64,000 nucleotides of DNA from Pilatotrama ljubarskyi (lineage: Eukaryota > Basidiomycota > Agaricomycetes > Polyporales > Polyporaceae): assembly GCA_022385805.1 (NCBI GenBank), contig MU277723.1:68336-132335 (forward strand), given 5' to 3'. Numbering within the stretch: the first letter of the stretch is position 1; each line of letters opens with the position of its first letter. Below the pieces are notes generated by a model. It ran no database searches. It saw only the letters and a list, made by a program, of their open reading frames with translations, and was not told the origin of the DNA. A program made the position numbers and the translations under genes. This document shows positions 1-11,376 of the stretch, one piece after another.

Positions 1-904
1 ATACCATGTCCAACCTGGCCGCCCAAGACCTCACATCTTTGCGGAGATGAGGTGGATGGTCCCACAGGCGTTTACAGACCCTCCTGAGAGTCCGTGGGCA
101 GAATAGTATGTTTTTCGGCTTCCGTATACGGCAGATATGACACTCACTAAACCGGACATAGCCCTGAACTCGAGATCAAATCTTGGGCATTTCGGGCACA
201 TCGACAACTATCTACACGCCTATTCGAGGGTCCTGAAACGCCACCAGTCCTTGTGCCTGTGGAGACAATCCAATACCAGCTCGCCCGAGGTGTTTGCGAC
301 CTCACAACGCCCCGAGTATGGCTTACCATGTCGCTCGAAGCGGTAGGTCGCCCTCAAATCGCGTGAGCACTTAGTGAATGAACTGACGCATCCCGCATGA
401 AGTGCGCTATCTCGATGGAATGTCTGACCGAGCCGATGATGACCCGCGAAGCAGGGAGCACCGCTTGATAGCTGAGTCTGCAGCAAGAAGGGTAGAGGTA
501 CGTCCGGAGCTGCTCTCACGCTCTTCAGCTGATATAGCTTCCTGCTGACATCGCCCTCGGGAGCTAGGGCACACGACTGCCTTGTTTTATGATATGCTGG
601 CTACCTATAAGTATATAGCAGGCAACTTACAGGTGCGGACAGCGACGGGCACATTGAGTGATTCTGCAGACTGCCGGCTAACAAGACGACGACGACGAGA
701 GCGGATAAGAAGGTTCTATTCTACAAGCAAGTGACCACGAGCACAAGCGACTGAAGACGACAGACATCAGAGTGCAGACAGGTGAGAGGAGCAGCAGAGC
801 CAGGAGAATGGCGGGACCAGAGGTGAAGCACGTTGCGACAAGTACAGAGGCGCTGAAAGCGAGGGAGCAAGATCGTCGAGCAAGGGTGAGTCGTCCCAGT
901 TGTG
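1..904. other. Left-edge non-coding stretch
   Basis: Short open frames occur on both strands, but none has protein-like composition, a recognisable domain or consistent splice sites. It holds the 3' flank of the hypothetical gene that ends at 905. Nothing else can be supported. Confidence 0.4.
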
Positions 905-2906
905 CTAGGTGGCGGAGGGTGCATCGCTGTTGTCGCCAAAGCCGGGTGGGTCAGGATAAGTGTACCAGTCACGCAGGTACGTCCGCTGAGGATGCTTGTC
1001 CTTAAATTCCTCGTACCACAGCCGGTTGATGCCAAAGTTGAAAGGCGAGTACAGCGGCGGGTCGTCGGATGCTCTTCCAGTCCCGGAGACTCTTTCGGCC
1101 ATTGCACGAGCAACACGTGCGGGCACGGTGCTCATGAAGATCTCCCAGAGCTCGTGCAGAATGTCGGTGAGCTGATGCATCATATTAGATGCTGCGTTTC
1201 GCTATCCGGAGACTCTCTCACCGATTCTGATCGCCAGTTCGGGGATATTCTCTCGAAGAAGGTTGTGTTCTTCAACTGAGTGTCGCTCTTGCCTCCCATG
1301 CCGCAGTTTTGCGCCATACGACGCTTCCAAGCAGCGACGTCCTCGACCACGGCGTCCTCGGGACCACTCGCATCGTCAGACATCATGTCCTGTACGAGGA
1401 AGGGCGTCGGGTCGACTCCATGCCTGTCGATGTAGGCGGGGACAGAAGTCAACAAATTTGCTGACTTCTGCGCTCCATTTCGCATTTTTAGCGGCCCATT
1501 ATCCGACGGACGTCAGAATGTGCTTAACACCCACCGCTTTGCGCCGATTCAAACGTCTGGAGGCCCGCTCGTTCTCCACAAGTTTCTTCTTCTTCTCCTC
1601 GTCGAACTGGGCACCATACTGCTTTTTGAAGTTCCGGAAGGTCTTCTTCGCCGCCTCGCAGAGGACTCCATGGGTGAGCTTGACGTCTGGTGCGTTCATC
1701 CAGCTCACATATTTGGTTGAATGTTGCTGTAATGGCGCACACACTGAGGGTTAACATAGAATCTGTCTCGCAGTGTCGCAGGCTCACCTTCAGCTCTTGC
1801 ATCGCAAGCTCTGCAACTCGGTTGAACAGCGCTGGATTTACCGACTCATTGACGTTGGCCTCGAAGTTCACTGGCATGAACTCGGTCTCTCGAGGGACGC
1901 CCCACTGCGGCCAGGACTCCTTTTTTGAGACACCTGTTGCGAGCCGGAACTGCCTGATGATGACGGGCTTGCGTGACATCGTTTAGGTGCGGCGTGGTTG
2001 CTTCGTAACTCGATGTCCTCACCTGTATGTCGCTAATAGCCTTCTGCTGCATAGGTGAGAGATCAGATCTCTTATTCTTGATTATATCAAGTGGATCCGA
2101 GTCGTCCTTGATCGCGTCCGGATCAGGTGAGAAGACCTCTGTCGTCGCGCTTTCTTCAGGAGGGTCCTGACCCCTACGAGGCAACCTGTGTGCTGCCAGG
2201 CCTCCCCGGCTTGTGTACGCTGCAGTTCTTCCCCCGCGCGCAGGCCTGTCGGCATCATGTTGGGCCGACGAGGTTGGCTGGAGAGTTCTACGTGAGTTGC
2301 CCTGTTGCGTCTCGAGTCATCGGAGCTCACCTCCAACTGCGACGCCTGTGCAATTGTATCCAGGGACGGGTCGATCTGAGGCTGCTGCAGGCTCCCTTGA
2401 CATTCTTCGGCAGGGCTATATGCACCATCCTCCCCAAGGCGACGACGAGTCTGCCGTTGCCGCCTGACCAAGCTGGAGGTGAGTATATGCATCGTACTGC
2501 GACTGATCGCGTACCTCTGGTTCACTGATGGACTCTGCGACTGGGAATACCAGGACCGTCCGCTTCGACGGCGGCGTGGCGCGGCGCGGCGGGTTGCCCT
2601 GTGATGCAACGGTGAGTATATGCATCACCATGGCTGAGCGGCGTGCACTGACCGGCCGCGCGGCGCATCATCTTCACCATCAGCATCGTGGTGAATCTCG
2701 TCTTCATCAAAGGGACGTCCTCGCGGAGGCGGAAGCCCCGTAGGAAAGGCGTAGCTGCTAGGTGCGCCCGAACCGCCGTCACCACCGGCGGTAGCAGCTC
2801 CTGCTCTAACTGCCATGCACAGGAGCGAGGCGCGCGCGCCTTCGGACAAAGCATGCCAGCTAGCTCGCAACGCAGGGTCCGTAATCTCCGGCGGGCAGGA
2901 CGACAT
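905..2906 (-). CDS. Intron-rich hypothetical protein
   Basis: I do not recognise this protein. Protein-like segments follow one another on the minus strand, separated by GT...AG introns. The N-terminus (ATG at 2906) reads MSSCPPEITDPALRASW and is followed by a low-complexity acidic part. A disordered Ser/Gln/Arg-rich middle follows at about 2080-2580. Next come a more ordered region at about 1850-1970 (ending ...NRVAELAMQEL) and a charged helical part at about 1500-1740 (FDEEKKKKLVENERASRR). The last exon, 905-1183, carries YSPFNFGINRLWYEEFKD and ends at a TAG. The ordered C-terminal half suggests a basidiomycete-restricted family, possibly nuclear given the basic clusters. Some internal junctions, especially near 1490 and 2300, are uncertain. 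No function can be assigned. Confidence 0.6.
2478..2626 (-). repeat. Pair of 16-bp direct repeats in adjacent introns
   Basis: GGTGAGTATATGCATC occurs at 2478-2493 and again at 2611-2626. On the coding (minus) strand each copy reads GATGCATATACTCACC. Each falls inside one of two neighbouring predicted introns of the hypothetical gene, next to the likely branch-point region. Confidence 0.7.
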
Positions 2907-4097
2907 AGCTCCTCACCGTATACGTCCCGGGACGAGCAGGACGAGGAGGGCGGGCGAGAGGGCGCTCTGGGCCGTGGGCGTCTCCTGGAGGCGCGCTTTG
3001 GCTGTATTTGGCACATATATGTGACTTCGAGTGGCTTTGAATAGACCGCATAGTTCTGCCTATTGCCATTTGGACATTGTCCCAAACTCGCACATAGATT
3101 GCATGAGAGCGCCCGGGCCACCAGAAGCCATACAAACCTCCGGATGGGCCACGCACTCTAACCTCGAGTGCATGGCCAATCCAGACAAACCCACGGTAGC
3201 CCGCAGCCACCCGAGGGTTAGAGATCGTCCTATATTCAAAGTCCGAAATTGGTATCTACTGTCGGAGACTCTTAGCTACTTCAACCTAGACTCTGAGGTC
3301 CTTCCACCCAGTGACTCTCATTGGTTCCCAAACACTCTAGCGCCAAAAGCACGTAGGCCTGCTGACTGTCCGAGCACTCTCATTGGTTCACGAACAGTGT
3401 TAGCGCCGAAAAGCAGAGTCCGTCCCCAAAGGTCGGGTAAACAGCGCGTAGAGGAGCAGACCCTTATAGAAAATAGATCGACTGTCATCTATATCTTTAA
3501 GGGGCGGCAACGGAGACTATGACACACCGGGGCTTCGCTTTTGCTTTGTATCTCAGAACAAGTTAGAGAATTGGGTCGAGAATTGGATATTCTGCGCGCA
3601 TGACAATACCTATCATCTTATACATTCTCGGAAGGGGAGAACGCGATACATAATTTGAACATTTCTTTCCTATTCTGTGGTCCAGAAAATAGCAGCGCCC
3701 ACCGAAAAACAGCGGGCGATGAGCGGGCGACGTGCCAGAAAAGAGCGGGCACTCTTATTATCTGGCCCACAGAACAAGAAAGCAAAGTAGAAACTCTGTG
3801 TCCCAGAGAATACCTATTGTCTAACACGTTCTCGTGACCATAGAATCGGATAGATGATATATAATTATCGTTCCGTTTCTCTAACCCCTTCTTGGGTACG
3901 AAGAAAAGGCGAGACCCCGGTGTGTGAAGCAGGCTGCGGGGACGCGGATCAGACGCCCACCCCGGACCCGTGGCCACCTTGCTTCTTACCACCATCTTAC
4001 CATCGTCACTGCGTTTCCGCCCTAGCGTCGCGCCGTCACTTACCACTCGAACACTCCCCCCTCCCCTGGTCTGCCTTACGTCTTCGCTTGGCCGACC
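2907..4097. other. Intergenic region between divergent genes
   Basis: This stretch lies between the minus-strand hypothetical gene (start 2906) and the SAP-domain gene (start 4098) and must hold both promoters. It is more AT-rich than the flanking genes from about 3230 to 3900. It contains the direct repeat at 3314-3415. No convincing coding frame is present. Confidence 0.5.
3314..3415 (+). repeat. Imperfect ~40-bp direct repeat
   Basis: Two imperfect copies start 62 bp apart, at 3314 and 3376. Both begin ACTCTCATTGGTTC and later contain TAGCGCC followed by an A-rich step. Each copy carries ATTGG, the reverse complement of a CCAAT box. They lie about 680-780 bp upstream of the SAP-domain gene. 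Confidence 0.7.
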
Positions 4098-5912
4098 ATG
4101 GCTGCAGGGAGCAATCAAGTTGGGACAGCGGACTTCTCAAAGCTCACTGTCGCCCAACTCAAGGCCCTTTGCAAGGAGCGGAAACTTGCAGGCTATTCGA
4201 AACTGGGAAAGCAGGCCCTTGTACAGAAACTCAGAGAGAATGGCTATTCTCCGAACGATGCGTCTGACCAGCCTGCTTGTGCTTCTGAACGTCCCTCTGG
4301 TGCTGCCGAACCTGCTGCTGGGCTTTCTCCGCTTGTCGCTTCCGGGTCTGAAGTCGCACACATCGCGCCGTCCATCCTGCTCCCATCCGTCTCCCTAGCG
4401 AAAGTGACAACTGATACGTCGCTTCGCAGTTCAACGACAATCGCTGCGAGCGGGTCCACTTCGAAGACAGAGACGAAGGCTCGGCAGGCCACCTTGCCGC
4501 AGGTCGCTGCTGACACTCTCAGGCTTGTCCATGACTCCCGGACTGTCGAGCCACTATGTGCTGGTCCTCCTCCTGTCGATGATCTCGCTTCTGGAAATCA
4601 GTTCACGCTTGGTCTTGTGTCGACACTCGAGCACTCCTCAAGTGCTTCAGACCCTGCTCGCGCTCTTTGGCCCACTGTATCTGATCTCTACACACCAGCT
4701 CCTGCGAGTATTGCTCTACTCTCAGATCCAGACAATCACGGACATAGGAAGCACAAGAAGCGGCCGCGGTCAAGCAAAGCCATACGTCCGCCTGCCAAGA
4801 AAGCGCGCATGCAAGCATCTGTTCCGGCCTCCAGACAGGCCAATACCACCGCACTACCGTCGGCAGCCACTAACGAAGCCATCAGTCCTACGCGCGCATC
4901 CGGGACAGCTCCCTTGGTTCAGACGGCCAACGTCGCTGGAGTTATCGCTGCTCCCACGAAGGCCACCAAGGTAGCCCAGGACATACTAGCTGGACCCGCG
5001 AAGCGTTTCAGACCTCTCGTCGTCGACAGATCTAAGCTCCACTCTCCGAATGTCCCGGCCGGCAGTGCTACACCTATCCAGACTCCGCCTGCAAACGATA
5101 TCCCACCCTCGTTATCCAGTCTGGATTTCCCCGCACCGTCCGTCATGCTCCGCCTCCACATGCAGCGCGTAGAGAAACGGTCTATGTGATTGAAGCAACC
5201 TGCGAGATGGTCGGGCGCGCCTTGACGGACACATACGCTCCTGACGTCAACGGCCCTGTGTCTCTCCCTATGCGCGCGGACTGGTCGGCATATTTAGCCA
5301 GCGGAATGAAAGAAGCGCCCTTGTTATCTCACCTCAAGTGGCCGTGTCATGAAGAGTTTGACCGGGGCATTAGTAGGCTTTGGCTGAAGCGTATCGCAGG
5401 AGAGGGCGAACTTGGAAGAGTGAAACGTGTCGTTGCTGAACGATACGTTCTCGCCTGCGTTGTTGGGAATAGGTAAGCGCGACCTCCGGAGTGTTGCGAT
5501 ACTGGCTAACAAACCGTGTCGTAACTTCAGCATCAGCGGGGAATGGTTGTCCGCGAACGAGATGGCGCAGGACTTCGCTGGTCTTCCCAGCGGCGGTGCT
5601 GGTCCCGCTCTCTCCAAATTGAGGAAGCCAAGCTTGAACTTGTACCTTCCGGAGTACGTTGATGCGCCTCGTACAGGGTCCGCACTCGTGTGCTAATCCG
5701 TCTCTTCCAGGCACCATCACGTCGAGAGCGTTCACTTCACCTCAGCGACCGGAAAGGACCTACATCCAGCTCTAGCAGTCGTCCAGACACCTCACAGGGA
5801 GTATTGCATCCTTCGCGATAACGGGATGCAAGTGGGCTGCGAGGAGGAGGGTATCGCGGCTGTCTGGCAGGAGGTGCTTCAATGCGATCATCGAGGTCAC
5901 GCGAAAGTGTGA
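4098..5912 (+). CDS. SAP-domain protein
   Basis: Residues about 13-50 form a SAP domain (FSKLTVAQLKALCKERKL, then a GYSKLGKQALVQKL half), a helix-turn-helix-like motif that binds AT-rich DNA or scaffold regions and suggests a nuclear protein. A long Ser/Ala/Pro-rich disordered region follows, with a basic patch near residues 215-240 (KKRPRSSK, PAKKARM) that looks like a nuclear localisation signal. The C-terminal ~200 residues are folded and unrecognised (VYVIEATCEMVGRAL, LWLKRIAGEGELGRVKR). My model is exons 4098-5110, 5173-5472, 5531-5653 and 5711-5912, giving 545 aa with every phase closing. The first intron (5111-5172) has a weak donor and is the least certain. The pairing of SAP with this C-terminal domain is not one I know. 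Confidence 0.75.
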
Positions 5913-6526
5913 AGCTGGTCCGGTGTGTCACTGTAAGGCTCGGAGACGAGCTCTCAACCGCATTGTATCGTGTATTAGGGATCACTGCTGATGTATGGGT
6001 GCACGGACCACTCCTGGTGGTGCCAAGCCGTCGAGCGTGCCATTCTCCTGGGGTATGCATAGGCCCACCATGCCACGACGCCTAATCCTGCCACGAGGAG
6101 CCCCTTCTCCCTGATTCGCCGTCCGGTGGGCGCCCAAGACCAGCCAAGACCCTTCCCCGAATAAACGCTGGCGGCTTCCTATTGATTGAGTTGAGTTGTG
6201 GGTCCAGATGTGCATCGAGTTTGCTGCCAACCAGAACCGCCGCATTGAACTTGCGTGTCCTTTTTCCTACCGAAGCCCTACTGACTGCCTAGATGGAAGA
6301 CCGAGTTAGGGGCTGCACAGCTTTGGGACGGCATAACCTATGTTGCCAGAGTTGGTCGATCGTCCGGCACCCGGCGACATACAGCTGCGCAGAATCACAG
6401 ACTCGGAGAGCGGGACAACGCAACTCCTCTCCTGCATCCCTCGGGCGTTGGCTCGCCATGGCCACGCATTTCCCCCTTCTTCTCGACTTCCCATCACTCC
6501 CACGTCGTCCTCACATTCCATAAACG
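5913..6526. other. Intergenic region
   Basis: This is the 3' flank of the SAP-domain gene and the promoter of the acyl-CoA synthetase gene, which are in tandem. The last ~100 bases before 6527 are pyrimidine-rich (cccttcttctcgacttccc), as is common near fungal transcription starts. No coding frame is convincing. Confidence 0.5.
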
Positions 6527-9387
6527 ATGCCCGGAGAACACCGCAAGATCAACGATCTACCTATTCTTCTTCCCCCGAGCGCGGATTACCACAAGCAGTC
6601 CATCGCTGTGCCCGGCACCGAACGTCCTGGCCAGACCGGTGAGTGCCATTCCCATATTTGAGGCATCCGACTCATGACTTGTTATAGCAATCTACCGTCA
6701 TTGTGAGTTCTCATCCATATTCCTGCTGCGAGACCGACGCTGACGTTCTCGTACCCCTGATTCGCATCTTGTAGCGCAGTTCGAGCTCGTAACCCTAGAC
6801 ACGCCTGGCGTATTCACCAACCTCATCGAGGTCTATGATGAGGGCCTCCGACGTAGCAAGGGCGGACCGTTTCTCGGTCATCGTCCGGTGCTCTCCAAGA
6901 AGCCCCTCCAGTATGCCAACTACCACGTCTGGCAGTCATGGCCTGAAGTCGACGCCCGCCGACGAGCGCTGGGAAGTGCCATGCAGAAGATGTTCCAGTC
7001 AGGGGAGCTAGGCGGCGGGGAGCTCGACACGGTCGGAATATGGAGCAAGAACTGTCCTAGTGCGTCCTACGCTCGCCCTAAGCTGCTGTGATCATGTATT
7101 GACCCTTTCGCCGGCTTGTAGACTGGTTGCTCGTCGACCTGGCTATGCAGGCATATGGCAAAGTCAGTGTACCGTTATATGACACACTAGGCGCGGATTC
7201 CGTCGGTATGTCTCGCCGTATGTCTTTCGTTCGGAATGTTGAACCTTTTCGCAGAATACGTGTATGTGCTGCCCTTCAGCAGTGCTAGGCTTCTTACCTG
7301 ACTCCGTCTACAGAATCAAGCACGCAGAGTTAACGGTCGTGTTCGCCGCCCCCGACCATATCCCCTTCCTCCTCACAATCGCGCCAAAGCTCCCCACACT
7401 GAAGATGGTAGTGTCCCTGGAAGCCCTGGAGGATGATCAGAAGCGTATCTTCACTGCTTGGGCGAAGAGTGTGAACTTAAAGTTCAAGGACATCGCTGAA
7501 GGTCGGCCGAGAGATGGATTTGTAGTTTCTGGAAACTCACCATGAGCCTTCACAGTGGAGGAATATGGTCGTGCCAACCTTATTGACGTCATCCCTGCGA
7601 CCTCGAGTACCCTCGCCACCATCTGCTACACTTCTGTAAGGGTGTTCATCTGGTGACGGTGTAGTAGGAGCGCAGAGCTGACGAACTGTTCAGGGCACAT
7701 CCGGGGTTCCGAAAGGTAGGGACCACCGACGAGGTCGAAGATCTCCGAGAGCTAACACTGGTACAGGTGTGCTGTTGACGCATGGGAATCTGGCGGCAGC
7801 GGCCTACTCGTTCCTGCACCACGTCGAGATCCAGGACGACCGGGTAGCAATGTCGTTCTTGCCACTTGCGCACATCTATGAGGTCCGTCTCACACTGCGC
7901 CGTGCAGTAGCCCATCTCAGCCCATGCTAACGCCCACTCTTAGAGAATCATGGAGCTCAGCGCAGTCGCAGTCGGGAAGCGCATCGGATACACTACCGGC
8001 GACCCCATGCGCTTCCTTGAGGACATCCAGGTCTTGAAGCCGCACTTTGTGCCCCTCGTGCCGCGTGTCCTCAACCGGGTGTACCAGTCAGCCATTGTGG
8101 CGGGGGACGTACCGGGACTGAAGGGCGCGATCTTCCGCCAGGCTGTCGCGACAAAGCTGCATAATCTGCACACCACAGGGAAGATGACGCACCCGCTATG
8201 GGACAGACTTGTATTCCGCAAGGTGTGCCTTCCGATTGCGCGGACGCGAACGGTCTCATTGAGATACGCTACAGATCAATGCGGTCCTTGGCGGAAGGAT
8301 TATGATGATCGCATGCGGCTCCGCACCGTTCAGCGCCAACATCGCTGAGTTCCTCAAGATCGCCCTGCTCGCAGACCTGTGCGAAGGATACGGGATGACA
8401 GAGAACGCCGGGTGCTGTACGACCGGCTGGCCGCACGACCCGACGTCAGGAGGGGCGGTTGGCGCCCCGGTGCCCTCCGCTGAGATCAAGCTCGTCGACG
8501 TGCCGGAGTTGGGGTATCGCTCGACGGACAAGCCGTTCCCCCGAGGCGAGCTTTGTATGCGCGGCCCGCAACGATTCAGCGGGTATTACAAAGGTGGGCT
8601 TGTATTCCGTCCATGCTTTGGGACAAAGGAACAGACCCCATGGCGCTCTAGATCCGGCCAAGACCGACGAGGCGATCGACGAGGAGGGGTGGCTGCATAC
8701 GGGCGACATCGCTACGTTAGACGACCATGGCCGTTTCAAGATCATCGACCGTGTCAAGGTACACATTCCTGCTCATGGCGCTTTTGTCTAATGACATACT
8801 CATTGTATGCTCCTTCAGAACATCATGAAGCTCGCGCAAGGCGAATACGTCGCGCTCGAGCACGTTGAGAACGTGTACATGACGTCTCCGCTTGTCTCGC
8901 AGCTCTTCGTCTACGGGGATTCTCTGCAGTCTTACCTCGTCGGCATCGTTGTACCTGATCCTGCACAAGCTGCTGCGCTCGTTGCTCGCGTCACGGGCGA
9001 GAGCGTCTCTCCAGAGGACACGGTGAAGCTGGAGAGGTTCCTCCAGGATAGGCGGGTCGTTGATGCGGTGCTTTCGGAGCTGGATAAGGAAATCAATGTG
9101 CAGAAACTGAAAGGGTGAGTTGGAACAGGGTAGTACAACGTCGGGAGAAGCTGACAGCCTTGAACCAGTTTCGAGAAGGTTAAGCGGATCCATGTCACGC
9201 TTGATGGCTTCACCGTCGAGAATAACTGCTTGACACCGACGCTTAAGATCCGCAGGTGAGTGACGCTAAGCATGGATCAGAATGGCAGAAGGCTCATGTC
9301 CTACTCAGGAAAGAGACGTACGAGAAGTTCAAGCCGTACATCGATGCGCTGTACGCCTTGCCGGACCCCACCTCATCCAGGTTGTAG
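6527..9387 (+). CDS. Long-chain acyl-CoA synthetase (peroxisomal type)
   Basis: It activates fatty acids to acyl-CoA with ATP and CoA, through an acyl-adenylate. Fifteen exons close to 691 aa, the usual length: 6527-6638, 6688-6702, 6775-7059, 7122-7205, 7255-7261, 7314-7501, 7556-7635, 7694-7715, 7767-7882, 7944-8222, 8275-8593, 8652-8758, 8819-9114, 9169-9255 and 9309-9387. The AMP-binding loop is YTSGTSGVPK (about 255-264). The adenylate signature is YGMTEN (435-440), and the hinge and C-terminal lobe begin at WLHTGDIA and IIDRVK. There is no membrane segment. The protein ends in SRL, a type-1 peroxisomal targeting tripeptide, so it probably feeds peroxisomal beta-oxidation like yeast Faa2. 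Exon 5 is only 7 bases long and exon 2 only 15. The family call is secure; localisation is inferred. Confidence 0.95.
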
Positions 9388-9624
9388 TGGGCGTGGGCTC
9401 GCAGAATTTACTGAAGCATTCGATAATGTATTGTATTGCTCACTGTAATGGACGTCCACGGCAATGCATTGGGGTATCATACCTGTCATACCCGTCTCCC
9501 TGGTTGCAGGAAGCCATCACACGACGTCCCGGCCGGAAATCCGACATGCCCTTTGTATTCACAACAATTGTACATTCTGCTTCCTCTTCATGCGTGTCCA
9601 GAACAACTGTAGGATATGCGGGGC

Positions 9625-10893
9625 TTACGCGGGGCCGAAGACGCCCTTGCTGTTGGTCAATTCCGCCCCGAGCTTGTAGCCAAGCACCTGCAGCAGAGAT
9701 CAGCACGGCCTGAGGACACCAACGCGAAACAAATTGATCCGCGCGACGCACTCTGTCCCAATCGAGCTTCGAGCGCGTCATTGGGAGCGCCCTCCGGAGG
9801 CCCTTGAACGTCTTCTCGCCCATTTCGGCGTACGTCTCGTTGAGCGACGCCTGGTACTTGCCCTCCTCGGCCTCGATCAGCGCAAAGACCTTTGTGGCAG
9901 CAGACGCGCCCCCAGAGGGCATGATTGCGGGTGGCAGGGCGAGAGAGATGTTGTGCGTCGTGGACAGCTGGACGTTGCCCTGCTCGTAGTAGTGCACGTT
10001 GAGCAGGATCTTGCCTGTAAGCTCCTTCGACTCGGTGTCGATGATGTATTCTGAGCGCCAGCGGCCGGACCTGATAGACTACTCAATGAGAATCGAAGAC
10101 ACAAAGATGGGCAGACGGACCAGTAGTTGGAGGGATTGTACTTGTTCGCGACGATCTGGATGATGTAGCGGGTTGATGATCCAGGGGTGGAGAAGACGGA
10201 GACGACGCCATCATGGTAGTGGGCATTGAGGTACAATAGCGAAGCGTTCTCAAGAGCTACGCTGCAATCGACCTCAGAGAATCATCGGTAGTACCGCATT
10301 CGACCCCACGTACCGGAAGGGCTCGGACTCCGGATCGGGCTCAACATGTTCAGGATCGGATGTTTCCTGCTCAATATCGAATTGAGTAGGAAGCTATATC
10401 ACGGACCAATATCGCTACGCACCAGGCTCAAGTGGTCGAACCGGAAACTCGTGCGCGACCTCGGATCCCAGTACCTATCTTCTGATTGCTCCTCGTCTTC
10501 TGCATTCCCGCTGGCGCTGGGCATCCTAGCGGCTTCGCTCACGATGGACTACATATGCAATCGAAGGCCATGTCGACACTTGTTTCAACCGTAGCTGGGG
10601 CTAAAGCGGCACTCACCTGGTGCTGATGCCCCGGTACGTCCGCAGTAGTAAACTGCGCAAGGTTGTACTCTCTCAGTGCGGGGAGCACGCCGGCCTGCAG
10701 CGAGTCGTCATCCGAGATTATGTTACGGACATCTGGCAAGACATGTGCATGTTAGATCCGGCGGAGGTCTCAAGGCCAGAGTCCGATGATGGCTGGTTGG
10801 CGAGGATTTACCATTCAGGACGTCATTGATCTCTCCTGGAGGAGATTGAAGGAGGAACTTCGACGCTGCTTGAATGCGTTCTTCTGCGTCCAT
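9625..10893 (-). CDS. CAP1: F-actin-capping protein subunit alpha
   Basis: This is the alpha subunit of the CapZ heterodimer, which caps barbed ends of actin filaments at actin patches and cables. The start at 10893 gives MDAEERIQAASKFLLQ and QSPPGEINDVLN, matching the conserved N-terminus. Later exons carry LNAHYHDGVVSVFSTPG, then SGRWRSEYII, LLNVHYYEQGNVQL (the family's VHYYEDGNVQL signature) and ALPMTRSKLDWDR. The last exon, reached across an intron ending CTGCAG, encodes VLGYKLGAELTNSKG and ends VFGPA followed by TAA at 9625-9627. At least five introns are present. It lies tail to tail with the acyl-CoA synthetase gene, 237 bp apart. No unusual features. Confidence 0.93.
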
Positions 10894-11376
10894 TGATGCG
10901 AGATGAAGGGATACAAGGGAGATTGTAGTAGTACTCTCGGGTCGCTCCAGCTCAAGCTCGTCGTGCTTCGCAGTCAGTGGACAAAGTAGCTCTCAAGCGC
11001 TCGTCGCCATGCTGCATCGCCAGGCGCCCGCTGCAATCTCATCCCTCGGATGCACAGCACTTGGCTTTCTCTCATCTAGAAATTCTGCAAAGAGGAATTG
11101 TTTATTTGAAACGCCTTAGTGTGATACGGGCTCCTACTGCACAACAGGTGGCAAACGACTGAGGAAAATCCAGGGTAAGTGCTCGGTGTGACCAAGACCA
11201 CGCGGGTAACGCGCGCGTTACGTCACGTTCTATCTGCAGCACAGGGCGGCATGCGCCGAAAGCGCGTCTTCGCGTCTGTCGAGTCTGTCCCGCGCGCCTT
11301 TCGTCTGTGTCCATTGACTCCATTCTGCCGCGACCTCGCTGTATGCGCGCGATAAACCTCACAGCCAAGAAAATAG
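10894..11376. other. Divergent promoter region
   Basis: It separates the minus-strand CAP1 start (10893) from the plus-strand zinc-finger gene (11377), so it must hold both promoters. No clear TATA element or repeated motif was seen, and there is no credible coding frame. Confidence 0.5.

Noticed and set aside
4525..4974. Plus-strand frame with a hydrophobic start, like a signal or membrane segment
   Set aside because: It lies inside the SAP-domain gene in another frame; the hydrophobicity comes from reading its Ser/Ala/Pro codons out of phase.
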